From contig NW_002475926.1 of NCBI RefSeq assembly GCF_000189635.1, positions 62,001 through 126,000 on the forward strand: DNA of 64,000 nucleotides, in the 5' to 3' direction. This stretch comes from Tetrahymena thermophila SB210 (lineage: Eukaryota; Ciliophora; Oligohymenophorea; Hymenostomatida; Tetrahymenidae). This document shows positions 51,701 to 63,100 of the stretch, piece by piece. Made by a program: the position numbers and the translations under genes. Position 1 is the stretch's first letter. Each line of letters starts with the position of its first letter. The notes below the pieces were generated by a model. The model did not search any database, had not been told where the DNA came from, and saw only the letters and a list, made by a program, of their open reading frames with translations.

Positions 51701-54431
51701 TACATATTTTAACAACAGAAGTACAATTCAATTATCAGGGGATACGAGACTACTTAACTTTATTCTTTCTGAGAAAAAAATTATCTTCATTAACAATACA
51801 AGCGAATTTGACGTGGATTAAATTTAATTAGGCATCTCGCTTCAAGATAATATTAATAATCCAATAAACAAATTTTGCTCCCTATAGCAAGCAACATTTA
51901 TATCGATAAAAAAGCCTATTTTTTTAGCATAGACTTTACAGGAAGTGTTTGAATAGTATTATTCTAAAGGGATAATTTAAGTTGACTCCTATCTTTATAT
52001 TTAATTTTAAACATAAATTTTTTAGGATCCTAACAACTTTTAATTGCAATTTAGTGCTTAATATGAGACTTAAAACACACCAGTTGAAGACATAATAGGT
52101 TCAGGATGGCTCTAATTTAGTTATAATTCTGATTCCCTCAAGCTTCAAGGATTAGTCCCAGAAAGTCTCTTTTTAAACGAAATTACTATTACAATATAAG
52201 CATATAATGGATATCAATTATTAGAAGGTCAGTTCAAAATGTATGTAAATGCAGTTTCGTTCACTTATTTGCTAAATATATTCCTAAAAGTAGTTGGTCC
52301 CTTAGCTGGTGTTATCGGATTTTATAAATATAGACACATCCCATATAATATTTTATACAAACATAGGCTTTTTAGCTCAATAGAAACAATCCAAGTAGAT
52401 TAAGAATACATTAAGAAGTTTCCCTTACTTAATTCCGATTATAGAATAGCAAAAAAGATTTTTTCCTAATACAAGCGTCACATAATAAAAATATAGGAAA
52501 GTGAACATAAATAGGAACAATAAAAAATAAAAAATGAATAACTAAATAACAATAAAAGCTTTAAAGCTCTCAGCAATAACTCTATATTATCTCATTAAGA
52601 TAAAAATATGTATACATCGGCTTATATGAACAAAAGAAAATCAATTGAAGATCATTCTTATTTCTAAAAGAAGTAGAGGAGAAGCATTTTTTCACCAAAT
52701 TATCATTTATCAAATAGTAAAAATATAGATGAAATAAAAGAAGAAAATAGTAAAAATATAGATGAAATAAAAGAAGAAGGCATATATCCTAACAACCCAA
52801 CTGAAGAAGTTAATGAATCATATTCAATAAAAAAAGAAACATCTTTTTAGAATGAGTCAAAATCTGTTCTAAATTCTAAATTTAAATTAGCTTAATCGAT
52901 CCGAGGAATTAATGACTTCGAAATTCAAAAGATAGAAGAGGTATAAGATTCTTTTATTTAAGATGTTGAGGCAGAAACTAGAAAAATATCATCTGGTAAA
53001 AGAGAAAAAACTCTAAGTTCAGATAGTTCCGATGAAGAAGTAGAAAATAATCTTGATAAATTAATTGATGGAGTTCATAAAAGAAGAAAGATGGATACAA
53101 TTTTAAATTCATAAATTAATAATCTCAGTAATTAAGAAACTTAGTTCTAAAGTTTCATTAAAAAATATCAGTAAAAGGAACTAAATGAAAAGAGTAAATA
53201 CAGAACTGACTTTAGAGACTATGTAGTTAGAAAATTTATGAGAACTAATGGTAAACTCAGAATGCATCAAATCATTGAGGACATTATTTAATCAAATCTT
53301 TAAGTATCCATTAAAAGAAAGAAAGTTAGTATTTTAAACTACAAGGATGACTTAGAAAACTAAAACTCTGTTTTGTATGTGTCTTTGCTCTCATTTTTTG
53401 TAAGGTTCTTGTTATCAAAAAACAAACCAGCGAAAATTGTATATAAATATATTAAGAAATATTGTCTCAAAAATAACCAATATACTCAAAGAGATTGGTA
53501 CAAAGCAATTGTTGATATTAAAGCTACAAAAGAAACAGATAAAAATGGAATCAATGTTCCTTTTCCTCACTTATCGATTAAAGAAGAAGAATTTTAGAAA
53601 TTACTTAAAAAAATGTCTATTAATAGGTTTAGCTAACACACCTACGACACTAATAATAACTTGAAGATAAATCTATACTTAGTGAAAGAGGTGTTATTCG
53701 CAGATACATTAGGTTTACATACTACAAATATCAATTCGTTTTAGCCTACATTTGGAGAATCTATTCACTTCAATTCATCTTAAATAAGCTCAGTAGAGGC
53801 TTTAATACCTATAAAACACTCAAAATATCTAAAAATTAAATAATTTTTAAATCTAGATAATAGATAATATGGCTGTAGTTAAAACTGCAAGCTCCCTAAT
53901 TGGGTTAATTTTAATTAAAAATCTAATGTAATCATTCTTCATGGTATACCACTTAAACATGATGTAGAAGATATTCTGATAAGAATTTATGATGTAGATT
54001 CATTTATTTTACTTTAATATCATTTAAAAATTGTCAACAAGAATGTGGATTACTAATTCAATAATTAATAATCTATGATTCAAATAAATTAAACTTTTAA
54101 TATGCTAGGCTCAATTTCATAGTCCAAATAATTTGCTCCATTTAATTAACGAAATAAAAAATATGAGAATTCTGTAATTTACCAAAGAACCTATGATAAA
54201 AATAAATATAAAACCATCAAAGAGTTACTTGATGATGATGAAAATAAAGATACTTTAGGAATATCTAAAAATGATGATAAATCATTCAATGCTATGGATT
54301 AACTTGAGATAAATACTGAATTAGAAGAAAGAAACATGAATATACCACAATTTTCTAAATATTTAAAAGAAAGTAAATTTGAAATGCAAAATAGTAAAAA
54401 CCATAATTAATTTATGTCTTTTAGCAAATGA
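48782..54431 (+). CDS. large type I membrane protein with beta-propeller-like repeats and cadherin-like modules, copy B
   Basis: Exons 48782-50421 and 50534-54431 total exactly 1,846 codons. It is the tandem paralogue of the gene at 42417. It has a signal peptide (MSQNFIALILTCFCSLFVYT), propeller-like strands (RSQGIYIIDISDIQNP, DGYNGVLIVDLQKLPDI), and a cadherin-like region ending NEITITIQAYNGYQ. The span around FTYLLNIFLKVVGPLAGVIG leads into YKYRHIPYN. The intron sits at the equivalent place in A (after a conserved IMFAQQDK / LIFAENDR turn). The cytosolic part holds an 11-residue repeat in two copies, an acidic serine run (KTLSSDSSDEEVENN), the shared block QYTQRDWYK...TKETDKNGINVPFPHL and a second cadherin-like module LPNWVNFNQKSNVIILHGIP. 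Cytosolic blocks are better conserved between copies than the ectodomains, which suggests a shared intracellular partner and diverging outside ligands. Function unknown. Confidence 0.85.
52716..52781 (+). repeat. 33-bp in-frame tandem repeat (two copies)
   Basis: Two successive, essentially identical 33-bp units within copy B encode SKNIDEIKEEN twice. High identity points to recent slippage or duplication. Confidence 0.9.
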
Positions 54432-55261
54432 TGAAAGTTAGTTATTATTAAAAATAATAACAAGCATTAATTCTAAAATATTTCTAAATATAATAATTTT
54501 GAAATTCTTAAAATATATTGATTGGTTGGTTGGTGTTAAGCTTTTTTGAAAAATTTCATTTATTCTATTTTGTTTTTATTTTTTAAATAGTAATTAGTAA
54601 TCAATCAAAAATCTGTAAATAATTAATCAGTAAATTTCTTTATAAAAAATTCAATAAAACAAAAAGCCAATAAATAAAAACAAAAAATTGAAAAAATACT
54701 TAACAAAAAATAATTTAAAGATTTTTTTAATGGTTTCCTATTGAATATAAATTAGAAAATATTGTTTGATTATAAAAATTATTTAATACTATATGTTTAA
54801 CTAATATAAATCAATGTAGACTTATGTTAATTAATATATTTTAGATTAAAAATTATATTAAAATATTAATAAATAAATTGTATAAAAACAAATATTAATT
54901 ATTGGTTACAGATTAGATAGAAGTATACACAAAATTAGTATTTTTTGTAAATTATTAATCATTATTTAATATTTAAATACTTATTAGTAGATACTTTTTA
55001 ACTTAGTCATAATTAAGATTATTAAGAAATGATTTAATATCTAATCTGAGTTATTTATTTATTATAACTTAGTTTTAAATTTATAATTAATAAATCTAAT
55101 TAATAGATTGCTTTTATATTATAAAAATGAGATTATACAGTATAGATTTTATACAATTAAGCTTATAATAATATTTTAATTTTAAAATACATTTTTCATG
55201 AATAATTAATAAACTTTATAATACATTATTTTAAATTAATTTTATCAATCAGAAAATTCAA
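54432..55261. other. spacer between convergent genes
   Basis: AT-rich spacer between the 3' ends of copy B and transporter copy 2. A short ttggttggttggt run near 54520 is not a chromosome-breakage signal. No gene recognised. Confidence 0.55.
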
Positions 55262-57942
55262 TCAATGATGAATGTTATGATCACATTTAATATAGCCAGG
55301 AGCTCCTTTTTAGCTATATTCTTCAATTTAAATAGTGCTGTGATAGATTCCATTTTATCTACAAAGTCTGGTACTTTCTTTTAATACTTTTTTAGGATTT
55401 TAAGAAACAAACATATGACAGGTCATAGAAGGCTTACCCTTAGAAAGAGACCATATATGTAAATCGTGAATTTCTTGAACATATTATATAGACTGGAGTT
55501 ATTCCTTAAAATCTTGAATGTTAATTTCTTTGGGACTGCCTTCCATCAATACTCTAATGCAGTCTCTGCAAACAGGAATTGTTGTAAATAGAACCAAAAT
55601 GGAGAATATATAAGTGCAAATAGGATCAGCTAAGTGCCAGTAGTTGAAACCATCATCACCTCCTAGGAAGTATATCAATAAAGCAGCAATTAAAACACCA
55701 ATTGATTAGATAATATCACCTATTTTTTAAGAATAATTTTTAGATTTATTAGCTTTATTTTGCTTATTTTTAAAAATTTTGTCATTAATATTTTAGTATC
55801 AAGTAGAATTTTGTAGTAGATTTAAATTTTTTTTATGGTCATTATGTAAACTTTATCGTGACGATACTTACATTCAATCAATATTAATGTTATTGACTAA
55901 TGTAGAAAAAATATGCAAATTATGTATTATTGTAGATATGATTAAATATAATTGACATATTATTTTTGAGTGATTCCTAAATATAAAAGTATTTAGAAAT
56001 AAGATATCAAAGCATATGAATCACTTTACTTAAAATTAATTTTGACAATTATTAATTCGTAAAAAAATTTATCTTTAGTTAATCTAAGAAGTCAATAAGT
56101 TGAAATCATTTGATGTTTGTTTAAATTTACTAAAAATAATAAATAATTTTTAGGACCTTGATAAAAGTATCTTTAATATCCATAAAAACAACCAAATTAA
56201 TTTTTGAGTTCAATAAATAAAAATTTTGTTTGCAAAATTAAGGAAGCTAAAAGCTAAATTTAATTTATAGTTTACCAATAACATGGATCATAGCAGCTCT
56301 CAAGTTGTAATTTTCTTTAGCAGATATAACAGATAAGTTCTTTGATTTTTTATTCTATTTCTTTTTAGTATTTACAACAGAAGCTTCATTTTCAAAATTA
56401 TTTTCGGTGTTCATTAAACAGCTATCAGCGTTTATGTTTAGAACTCTAGAGTCTACCCTTTTGTCAACCTATTTGAATGATTAATTAAAAATTAAAAAAT
56501 CAACAATTGAATTTTTTCTTTGTTTGAATTTTGATATATAGAGTAATATCAATTTTAAATCTCTACTGAAAATTTAAAGTAGATCCTTAAAAAATTTAAT
56601 TAAAACTTTTCAATTTGAAATTTTATTTTTCTATTAAAAATAAAATTATTTGGTATATATTTACATTTCTATTGCTATTGCTATCACATTAGCCTTACTA
56701 GTTCTTTTCATTAACTTTATTTTCTTCATCGCTATGCTAGTGAGAGCAATTCTTGCTATGTTCATGCTTCTTTTTATTTTTATTTTATTTACTATCTTCT
56801 TTGTCTTCATGGCTATGCTCGTGATTATGTTCGTGTTCATGGTCATGGTCGTGATCGTGATCGTGGTCATGATCATGATCATGATTGTGGTCATGCTCAT
56901 GGTCGTGATCATGGTCATGGTCGTGGTCATGGTCATGGTCGTGGTCATGGTCATGATCATGAGAATGTTATTTTGCCATTTTATTATTTTCTTTATTTGC
57001 ACTCTTTTAATCTTCCTTACTTTAACAATTGTCAGCTTATTGATTATTTTATTAATCAGAATCAATTTTATTGCTATTATCATGTGAAGAGCATTTACTA
57101 GATCCTTTGCTTTTCTAGCCTTTTTTATTTTTATGGCTATGATCATGGCTATGGTGTTTATGATCATGATTATGATTATGGTTATGTTCATGTTCATGAT
57201 CGTGATCATGGTTGTGATCGTGGTCATGATTGTGGTCATGTTCATGATCATGGTCATGGTCGTGATCATGATGGTGATCATGTGAGTGGCCATGGCCATG
57301 GCTATGTCCGTGAGAACATCCATGATGGCTATGACCAGGAGCGCTATGTAAAACTTTTGCCATAACAATGTTGCAAAACAAACCAAATCCAGCAGTAATA
57401 AGCATATAAAGAGGTTCATCTACAGCTTCTTTTGTGATAACTCTGTGTGTAGCTTCATAAAGTAATAGAATGGTTAAACCCCAAATAAGTACAATACTTG
57501 CCATAGCTCCAATAACTTCAGCTCTATGATAACCATAAGAAAGCTTTGATGATGCAGGTCTTTGACCAATCCAAACAGAGAAGATGGATATAAAGAAACC
57601 AGATAAATCTGAAAACATATGTGCTGCATCACTAAGAATAGCTAAAGAGCCTGAGAGGACACCACCAACAACTTCAATTATAAGGAATATAAGGGCAATC
57701 ACTGATGCTATAAGTAATTTAACCAAAACAGTTCTTGTAATATTCTCCATCTTAGGAAGGTCATAAATTTTGTCCCAATTTTCGTTGTAATCTGCATCTT
57801 CATCATCGTCACTGCTCATATAAAATTCTGAAGAGGTATTCTTTTAGATGGGTTGTTGAGTCTCCTCCTTAATAGAATCCTACTCTAGCTGTTCCTTATT
57901 ATTAAGAAGCCTCTTTTGTAAATTTTACTTAGAATCTGACAT
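55262..57942 (-). CDS. cation diffusion facilitator (zinc-transporter type), copy 2
   Basis: Minus-strand exons 57942-56665, 56468-56276 and 55719-55262 total exactly 643 codons. Start chosen at 57942 (MSDSKQNLQKRLLNN) because the frame is open through TAA/TAG-Gln to there; an internal Met (MSSDDDEDAD) at 57819 is the alternative. Helix II has SDAAHMFSDLSGFF and helix V MIHVIGDIIQSIGV, the paired His/Asp zinc sites; the C-terminus has EIHDLHIWSLS and ends KCDHNIHH. The His-rich loop is even longer than in copy 1, starting GHSHHGCSHGHSHGHGHSHD and running through repeated HDHDHD and HNHDHD runs, interrupted by Lys-rich patches. Expected role is moving Zn2+ out of the cytosol, with the loop as a metal-binding buffer or sensor (inference). 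A polar/acidic N-terminal extension is absent from copy 1. Introns are 196 and 556 nt; the second matches the last intron of copy 1 in position. Confidence 0.93.
55970..56024. repeat. intronic stem-loop in transporter copy 2
   Basis: Within the 556-nt intron, gtgattcctaa at 55970 faces gaatcac ending at 56024. The left arm is identical to the left arm of the element in the matching intron of copy 1; the right arm is shorter. Confidence 0.5.
56820..57300 (-). repeat. His/Asp-coding minisatellite
   Basis: Two dense blocks (about 56820-56970 and 57130-57300) are built from catgac/cacgac/catgat hexamers on the minus strand, encoding alternating His-Asp, with His-Asn and His-Glu variants. Synonymous CAT/CAC mixing shows that it is not a pure DNA slippage product and that the amino-acid pattern is kept. 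Confidence 0.8.
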
Positions 57943-58894
57943 TTTATACAAAAATTTAATTCTAGAGTAAATGGTTTAGACAGATATATTTAATTAAATA
58001 ATTAATTATTATGATTTGAAGAAAATTATTGATGATTTAAAGACCCAATTATAAAAATTTTTGCGTAATTTTGAAAAGATCTCCTAAATTATCAAAATTA
58101 TTACAAAAGCAAATGAAGTAAGATATATCAAATTACATTTCTTAAAGCGCATATTATTTAATACTGTCAATAAGTATTTTTTATATTTATGTCATAAAGT
58201 TTATAAAAGTTAAGCAAAATGTTACTAAATTATTCCTTTTTGAAGTAGTCATCATACTTTATTAATTATAACTTGGAGTTCAAAGCAAAATAACTTAAGA
58301 CCCACAAATAATCTAGCATTTTTAAATAGTAAAAATAGCATATATTAATAAAAAAGATATATTTCTAAGCTATTTTTAATTTTTGTATGATTTTAATAAA
58401 AGATAGATTAAATATTTAATTAATATCTACAGTTTATTGGATTCATTTTACTCCAGTAATATTTACTGTAGCCAAACAATAAGTTATAAGTCAAAGCTAT
58501 TTTTTAATCACAGCAGCTGTTTATATATGTCAATTTGGATAATTTTAAAAATGATAATTTATTATAAAAACTCTACAATCAAATTTTATTCACATATATA
58601 AAATTTTTTAAGATAGATTAATAATTTCTAAAAAGTAAAGAGTTGATTTATAAAATAATTAATGTTGAGTTACTTATAATTAATATTTCTTAAGGATGAT
58701 AAAAAAAATAAAAAACAATTAAAACAAAACAACAAAAACATAAATAGTATATCCATTAATTAATTAATTAAAATAAATTATTTAGAAGAAAATTTGTTAT
58801 CAAAAACAATTATTAAGGAAAACAAATAACATTTTTATTTGATATTTAATAATTATTATTATTAAAGTTTTTATCAATTCTTCAAATTTAGAAC
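57943..58894. other. gene-free spacer
   Basis: AT-rich spacer between the start of transporter copy 2 and the 3' end of the ARF-like gene, both on the minus strand. No coding frame or motif recognised. Confidence 0.55.
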
Positions 58895-59613
58895 TCATTT
58901 CATTTTTTATTTGTTAGCTTATTATTTATTTTTCTAATTTTATATATTAATATCTGTCCTAGATTAATTATCTTCTTCATATTACTCACCTCCATCAATT
59001 TCAGTGAAAAATTTTTTAATTTTTTGCTTATCTTCTTCATAGTTATCATAATATAATGTTAAATCGGTTTATTCTAATTCTTACATTTTTGTTTGATTTA
59101 AATCATTTTAATCTTTGCAATTCATTACTATTATTTTGAACTTAATATCATTTGCTTTGGCTTGTTCTATTTATTCCTATAAGTGCTTCATGCAATCTAC
59201 ATCTCCGTTATCAATTACAAAAACTACATAGGTTTTAGATTCCTTATTTTATTCTAATCTCACTAATCTATTTAGAAAAAAAAAAAATATGTGTTATTTG
59301 TGCTCATTTAAAACTTAATACAGATTTAAAAAATGAAACGAATAAATATAATTAATTACTCAATTTATTCATATTCTTGAAAATTTATTTTTCTGTTAAA
59401 ACACTAAGAGTATGTTTTATTTCTAAATTCTGATTACGAGCTTCCACTAGAATCTATGAAGCTTTTATCTGGTTATGAAATTAATGATTATAAGTATTGC
59501 TTTCCTGGATTTTTTAATCCAACTATTTAAATATATAATTAATCAGCCTTATTTTTTTTTTAAACTTGTCCTTGAGGAGTATTTGAATATGGTTTAGATG
59601 ATGGACATCCCAT
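58895..59613 (-). CDS. divergent ARF-like small GTPase homologue
   Basis: Minus-strand exons 59613-59360 and 59267-58895 are in phase and total 209 codons (208 residues), near the usual 180-residue ARF size. The N-terminus MGCPSSKP has Gly2 suitable for myristoylation and Cys3 for palmitoylation. The core follows ARF order: QLYIQIVGLKNPGKQYLQSL matches the P-loop region, KTYVVFVIDNGDVDCMKHLQ matches the strand and helix after switch II, and IIVMNCKDQNDL matches the NKxD guanine-specificity loop. The P-loop GLKNPGKQ has Gln where Ser/Thr normally binds Mg2+, NKxD has become NCKD, and the DxxGQ switch II motif is not recognisable. It is probably a membrane-anchored pseudo-GTPase or a fast-evolving ARF-like protein. 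The C-terminus is a polar Glu/Asp/Gln/Lys tail. Family assignment is moderate. Confidence 0.68.
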
Positions 59614-60132
59614 TGTATTTAGAAATAAGTATTTTAGTTGAAATTCTTTTCTTATATATTATTTCAATTAAAGCTCTATTTTTTAATTATGATTAGTTTT
59701 TTAAAAATTGAGTCTAATAATAATAACAAATTTTATAAAAGAATTTTATACTTTATAATTTGATTTCAAAACAATAAATAATTATTTTAATTATAAAAAT
59801 AATAAAAAATTATTTTTTAAATATTTCTTGATTTTATTTAAACTATCAAAATATTTTTTGTCATTTTTATCTAATATATATTTTATGGTTTTAATTTTTT
59901 CTAAATAGTATTTTTTTGGTGTGTAAAATAATTTGTTTTAATTAATCTATTTAAAAGATATAAAATATTTATAATTCATTATCATTAAGATTATAACAAA
60001 ATAAATAACTTTTAAAAATTAATTCAATTAAAATAGAATATGGATTTATTAAAGAAAAGGGTTTTATATTTGACCTAAATTATTTATTTATTAATTGATT
60101 GATTGATTCTAAATATTTTAAAGTAAAAGGCT
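59614..60132. promoter_or_regulatory. divergent intergenic region
   Basis: About 0.5 kb of AT-rich DNA between the start codons of the ARF-like gene (minus) and the histidine kinase (plus), expected to contain both promoters. Nothing specific can be assigned. Confidence 0.45.
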
Positions 60133-63100
60133 ATGAATGAAGAAAACAAATAAAATGAAAAACTCCTTATTGCTAATTAGTTATGGCTGTTTTTTGTGAT
60201 TATATGGAAATATATTTTTGATTGTGAATTCTAAGAAGTTTGTTTGAAAAATAGTTAAAAAATTTATACTTAACTTTGAATTCTAACCAAAAATGCTAGT
60301 TTTGAATAAAATTCATCTCACATTTTACACCTTATAAATTGAGTTTAATCATAATGAATGATAAAATAATGAATGAGATAAATTATTATTGTTTTTACTT
60401 GATAAATTTTTTTTTAAAGCATTTTACATAAAAGTAAAAGATATATATTACAAATCCTTTAAGACACTTACTAAAGTAGTTAAATAAAGGAATATTGATT
60501 GATATATTTAGACAAATCTGCTAGAAATAAGCTTAGCGTTTAGTTTTTTATAGATCTATTTGGTTAAAGGAACTAGTTTCATGCCTGTTTTAATCCAAAA
60601 GTTTTTCAACCCATTTTTTGGATCTATTCTACTTCACATCATTTTTTTCATTCTAAGTAATTAATTTACATTTAAATTAAAGCTAGCTACTTTATGCAAC
60701 TTCTAAATCCAAATTAAATGTAAAATAATATTTTTAACCCAATTAATAATAAATTTATAATGATTTATTGTATTTCATTTTTAATTTTGGCATATTTTTA
60801 TCTAATGCTCTTTTTTAAAAACATAATAGCAACGATTGTCATGTTTTTAGAAGATGAAAAAAAATTTTAAAAATATTTTTAAGCGACTCCTTTTTTGACA
60901 ATATTATTTTATATACCAATGAAGATATTGTTTTTTTTCATGGTACTGACAGATAAAAAGCTAAATTGTAAATAATATAAAAACTATAGTATGATCTATC
61001 TCATTTTATTTATTATTTGGGTAACTCTTTTTGGAATGTCTAGCGGAGTTATCAGTTACAAAGCAGATGGAAGAGCTTTTGTAGTATCGTAGTATTTATT
61101 AATATTTATAGAGATAAATTATTTTATCTTAGCTGATTTGAGAATATAGATGATCCTAAAATTTATTTCAATATTCTACGCAATCATCTTTTCTGGAACA
61201 TTTTCTAGAGTTTATTTTGATTAAACAGACAACTTATAAATTATTTGTGATACATTACTATTTATTTGCAATTCTTTGGTAGTTCTTATAGTGTCTTATA
61301 AAATCCTTAAAAGCCAAGAAGCTAAAATGCATAAAAATAGAGAAAGTACTGACTCTAAAATTCACACTGATACATAAAAGGAGAAATGTGATAAGCATTA
61401 TGAATATGGAGATATTTAATCTCATAATAAAAATTAAGCTCAACCTTATTACTAAGATGATTAATATGCAAAATAGAATCAACATAAAATGAATTTAATT
61501 GAAGGTTCAATAAATCATGCAATAGGCTCGAAATAGTAGGTATTTAAAAGTAGTGGAGCTAATTTAAGTAATTATCATTAAGACAGATAAGAAAGCAACC
61601 TTACCTTAAAAAACATTGAAATAGAAGAGATAACAAAAAATATGGCTAACACTCCTTAAGCAGGAGAAGCTGATGTTACAGAAGAAACAAGTATAGCAAG
61701 ATAAATATCTAAATAAAGCTAGAAATAATATTCGCCTAAAAAGGCTCTTACAAATAATAGTAATAAAAATGGAGGCAATAATCAAAATAAAAATATAAAT
61801 ACACAAAATAAACCAAGCAACAGCTTCTTATATTACGCCCGTACTTATGATGATTAAATATAAAAAACTTAGTTTGAAGTAAGCTTTAATTTGGGAGTAA
61901 ATAAGATGAAAGAAGATCACGATGAAACTTCTAATAACCTTCTTTTGTAAGATTTCTAAAAAACTTAACAGCCTAGCTCAACTTCTATAATCGAACCATA
62001 GAGTCAAAAGCAAATACAACTTAAATAATTTCAAAATAGCAGCGCTTCATCAAGCTAGTAGAAAATATAATTCAATAATAATACATTTAATGCATAATAA
62101 TAGATTGATAGTATCGCTTGCTCTGGAATGTTTGCTAATTCTAATGAAAGAAGTAATACTAAAGAAAAAACAGCATTTTTCAACAACGCTTACAGTTAAG
62201 TTTAGTTAGAAACATTTAATCAGATCAAGAATAGCTAAATTATAGAAAAATCAAGTGAAGATCAAACGATTACAGAAATAAATAATGAATTTGAAATTTG
62301 CTATAATATTTTAAATTGTGTTGATTTTGCTGCATTTAAAATGGATATTTCTGGTAGTTGGAAGATTGATTTTCAAAATTAGGCAGCAAAAAGGCTCTTA
62401 GAATAAAATAAGATGGACGTGGCTCAAATTTTTAAAAGAATTACCAATATCAGTCTGAGTAAAGAGTCTTATAGCACAATCTCTAGTTTAGGTCTAATGA
62501 ACAACGATTATAAATTTTCTCCATAAATCAAAAATTCTGGGCCTAGATAAGCAAGTAGCAAAATATTTTAAAAGTATATGGGAGCAAGTCAAAAAAATAA
62601 GGACGAACTAGTTAGCTCTTTAGCTTAGTTAAATACCTTTTCAAGAAGAATAGATATGTCGGAGCTGAGACTATCTCCTAATCCCTCAAATAATCTTAGC
62701 TGGTAACAAAACATAGCATAGCAGGAGAATAATAAGAACCTAAATAATTATTCAGTCAAATCAAACCAGTATTAATCCTGCTAAAGCTCCCCCTCAAGCA
62801 TTAATTCTATGACTGTTTATTAGTTCATAAATAATAGTAATTAAAATTAGATTGATTTTATTGAATTTTTAAGATTTGTTTTCTTTAATTTTAGCATTTA
62901 TTTATTTACTTTTTTCAACCAACATTCTGATTAAATAAAATAATAATCATTTAGATAGCTCTCTATAATTTAAATATCTCAAAATTACATTATTAAAAGT
63001 AGATAATTCTTTAATAAATTTTTATTTTTATTTTTTAAGTTAAGAACAGTTTAAGGAGCTAGAATTTTGATGCTTCTTTAAGCATGTAAAATTCTTATAG

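Noticed and set aside
54505..54530. ttggttggttggt run as a chromosome-breakage or regulatory repeat
   Set aside because: Short simple repeat that does not match the breakage consensus on either strand.
56650..57087. Long standard-code frame opposite the transporter, rich in Met, Val and Ile
   Set aside because: It is the antisense shadow of the His/Asp-coding repeat; periodic CAT/GAC on the other strand gives ATG/GTC codons.
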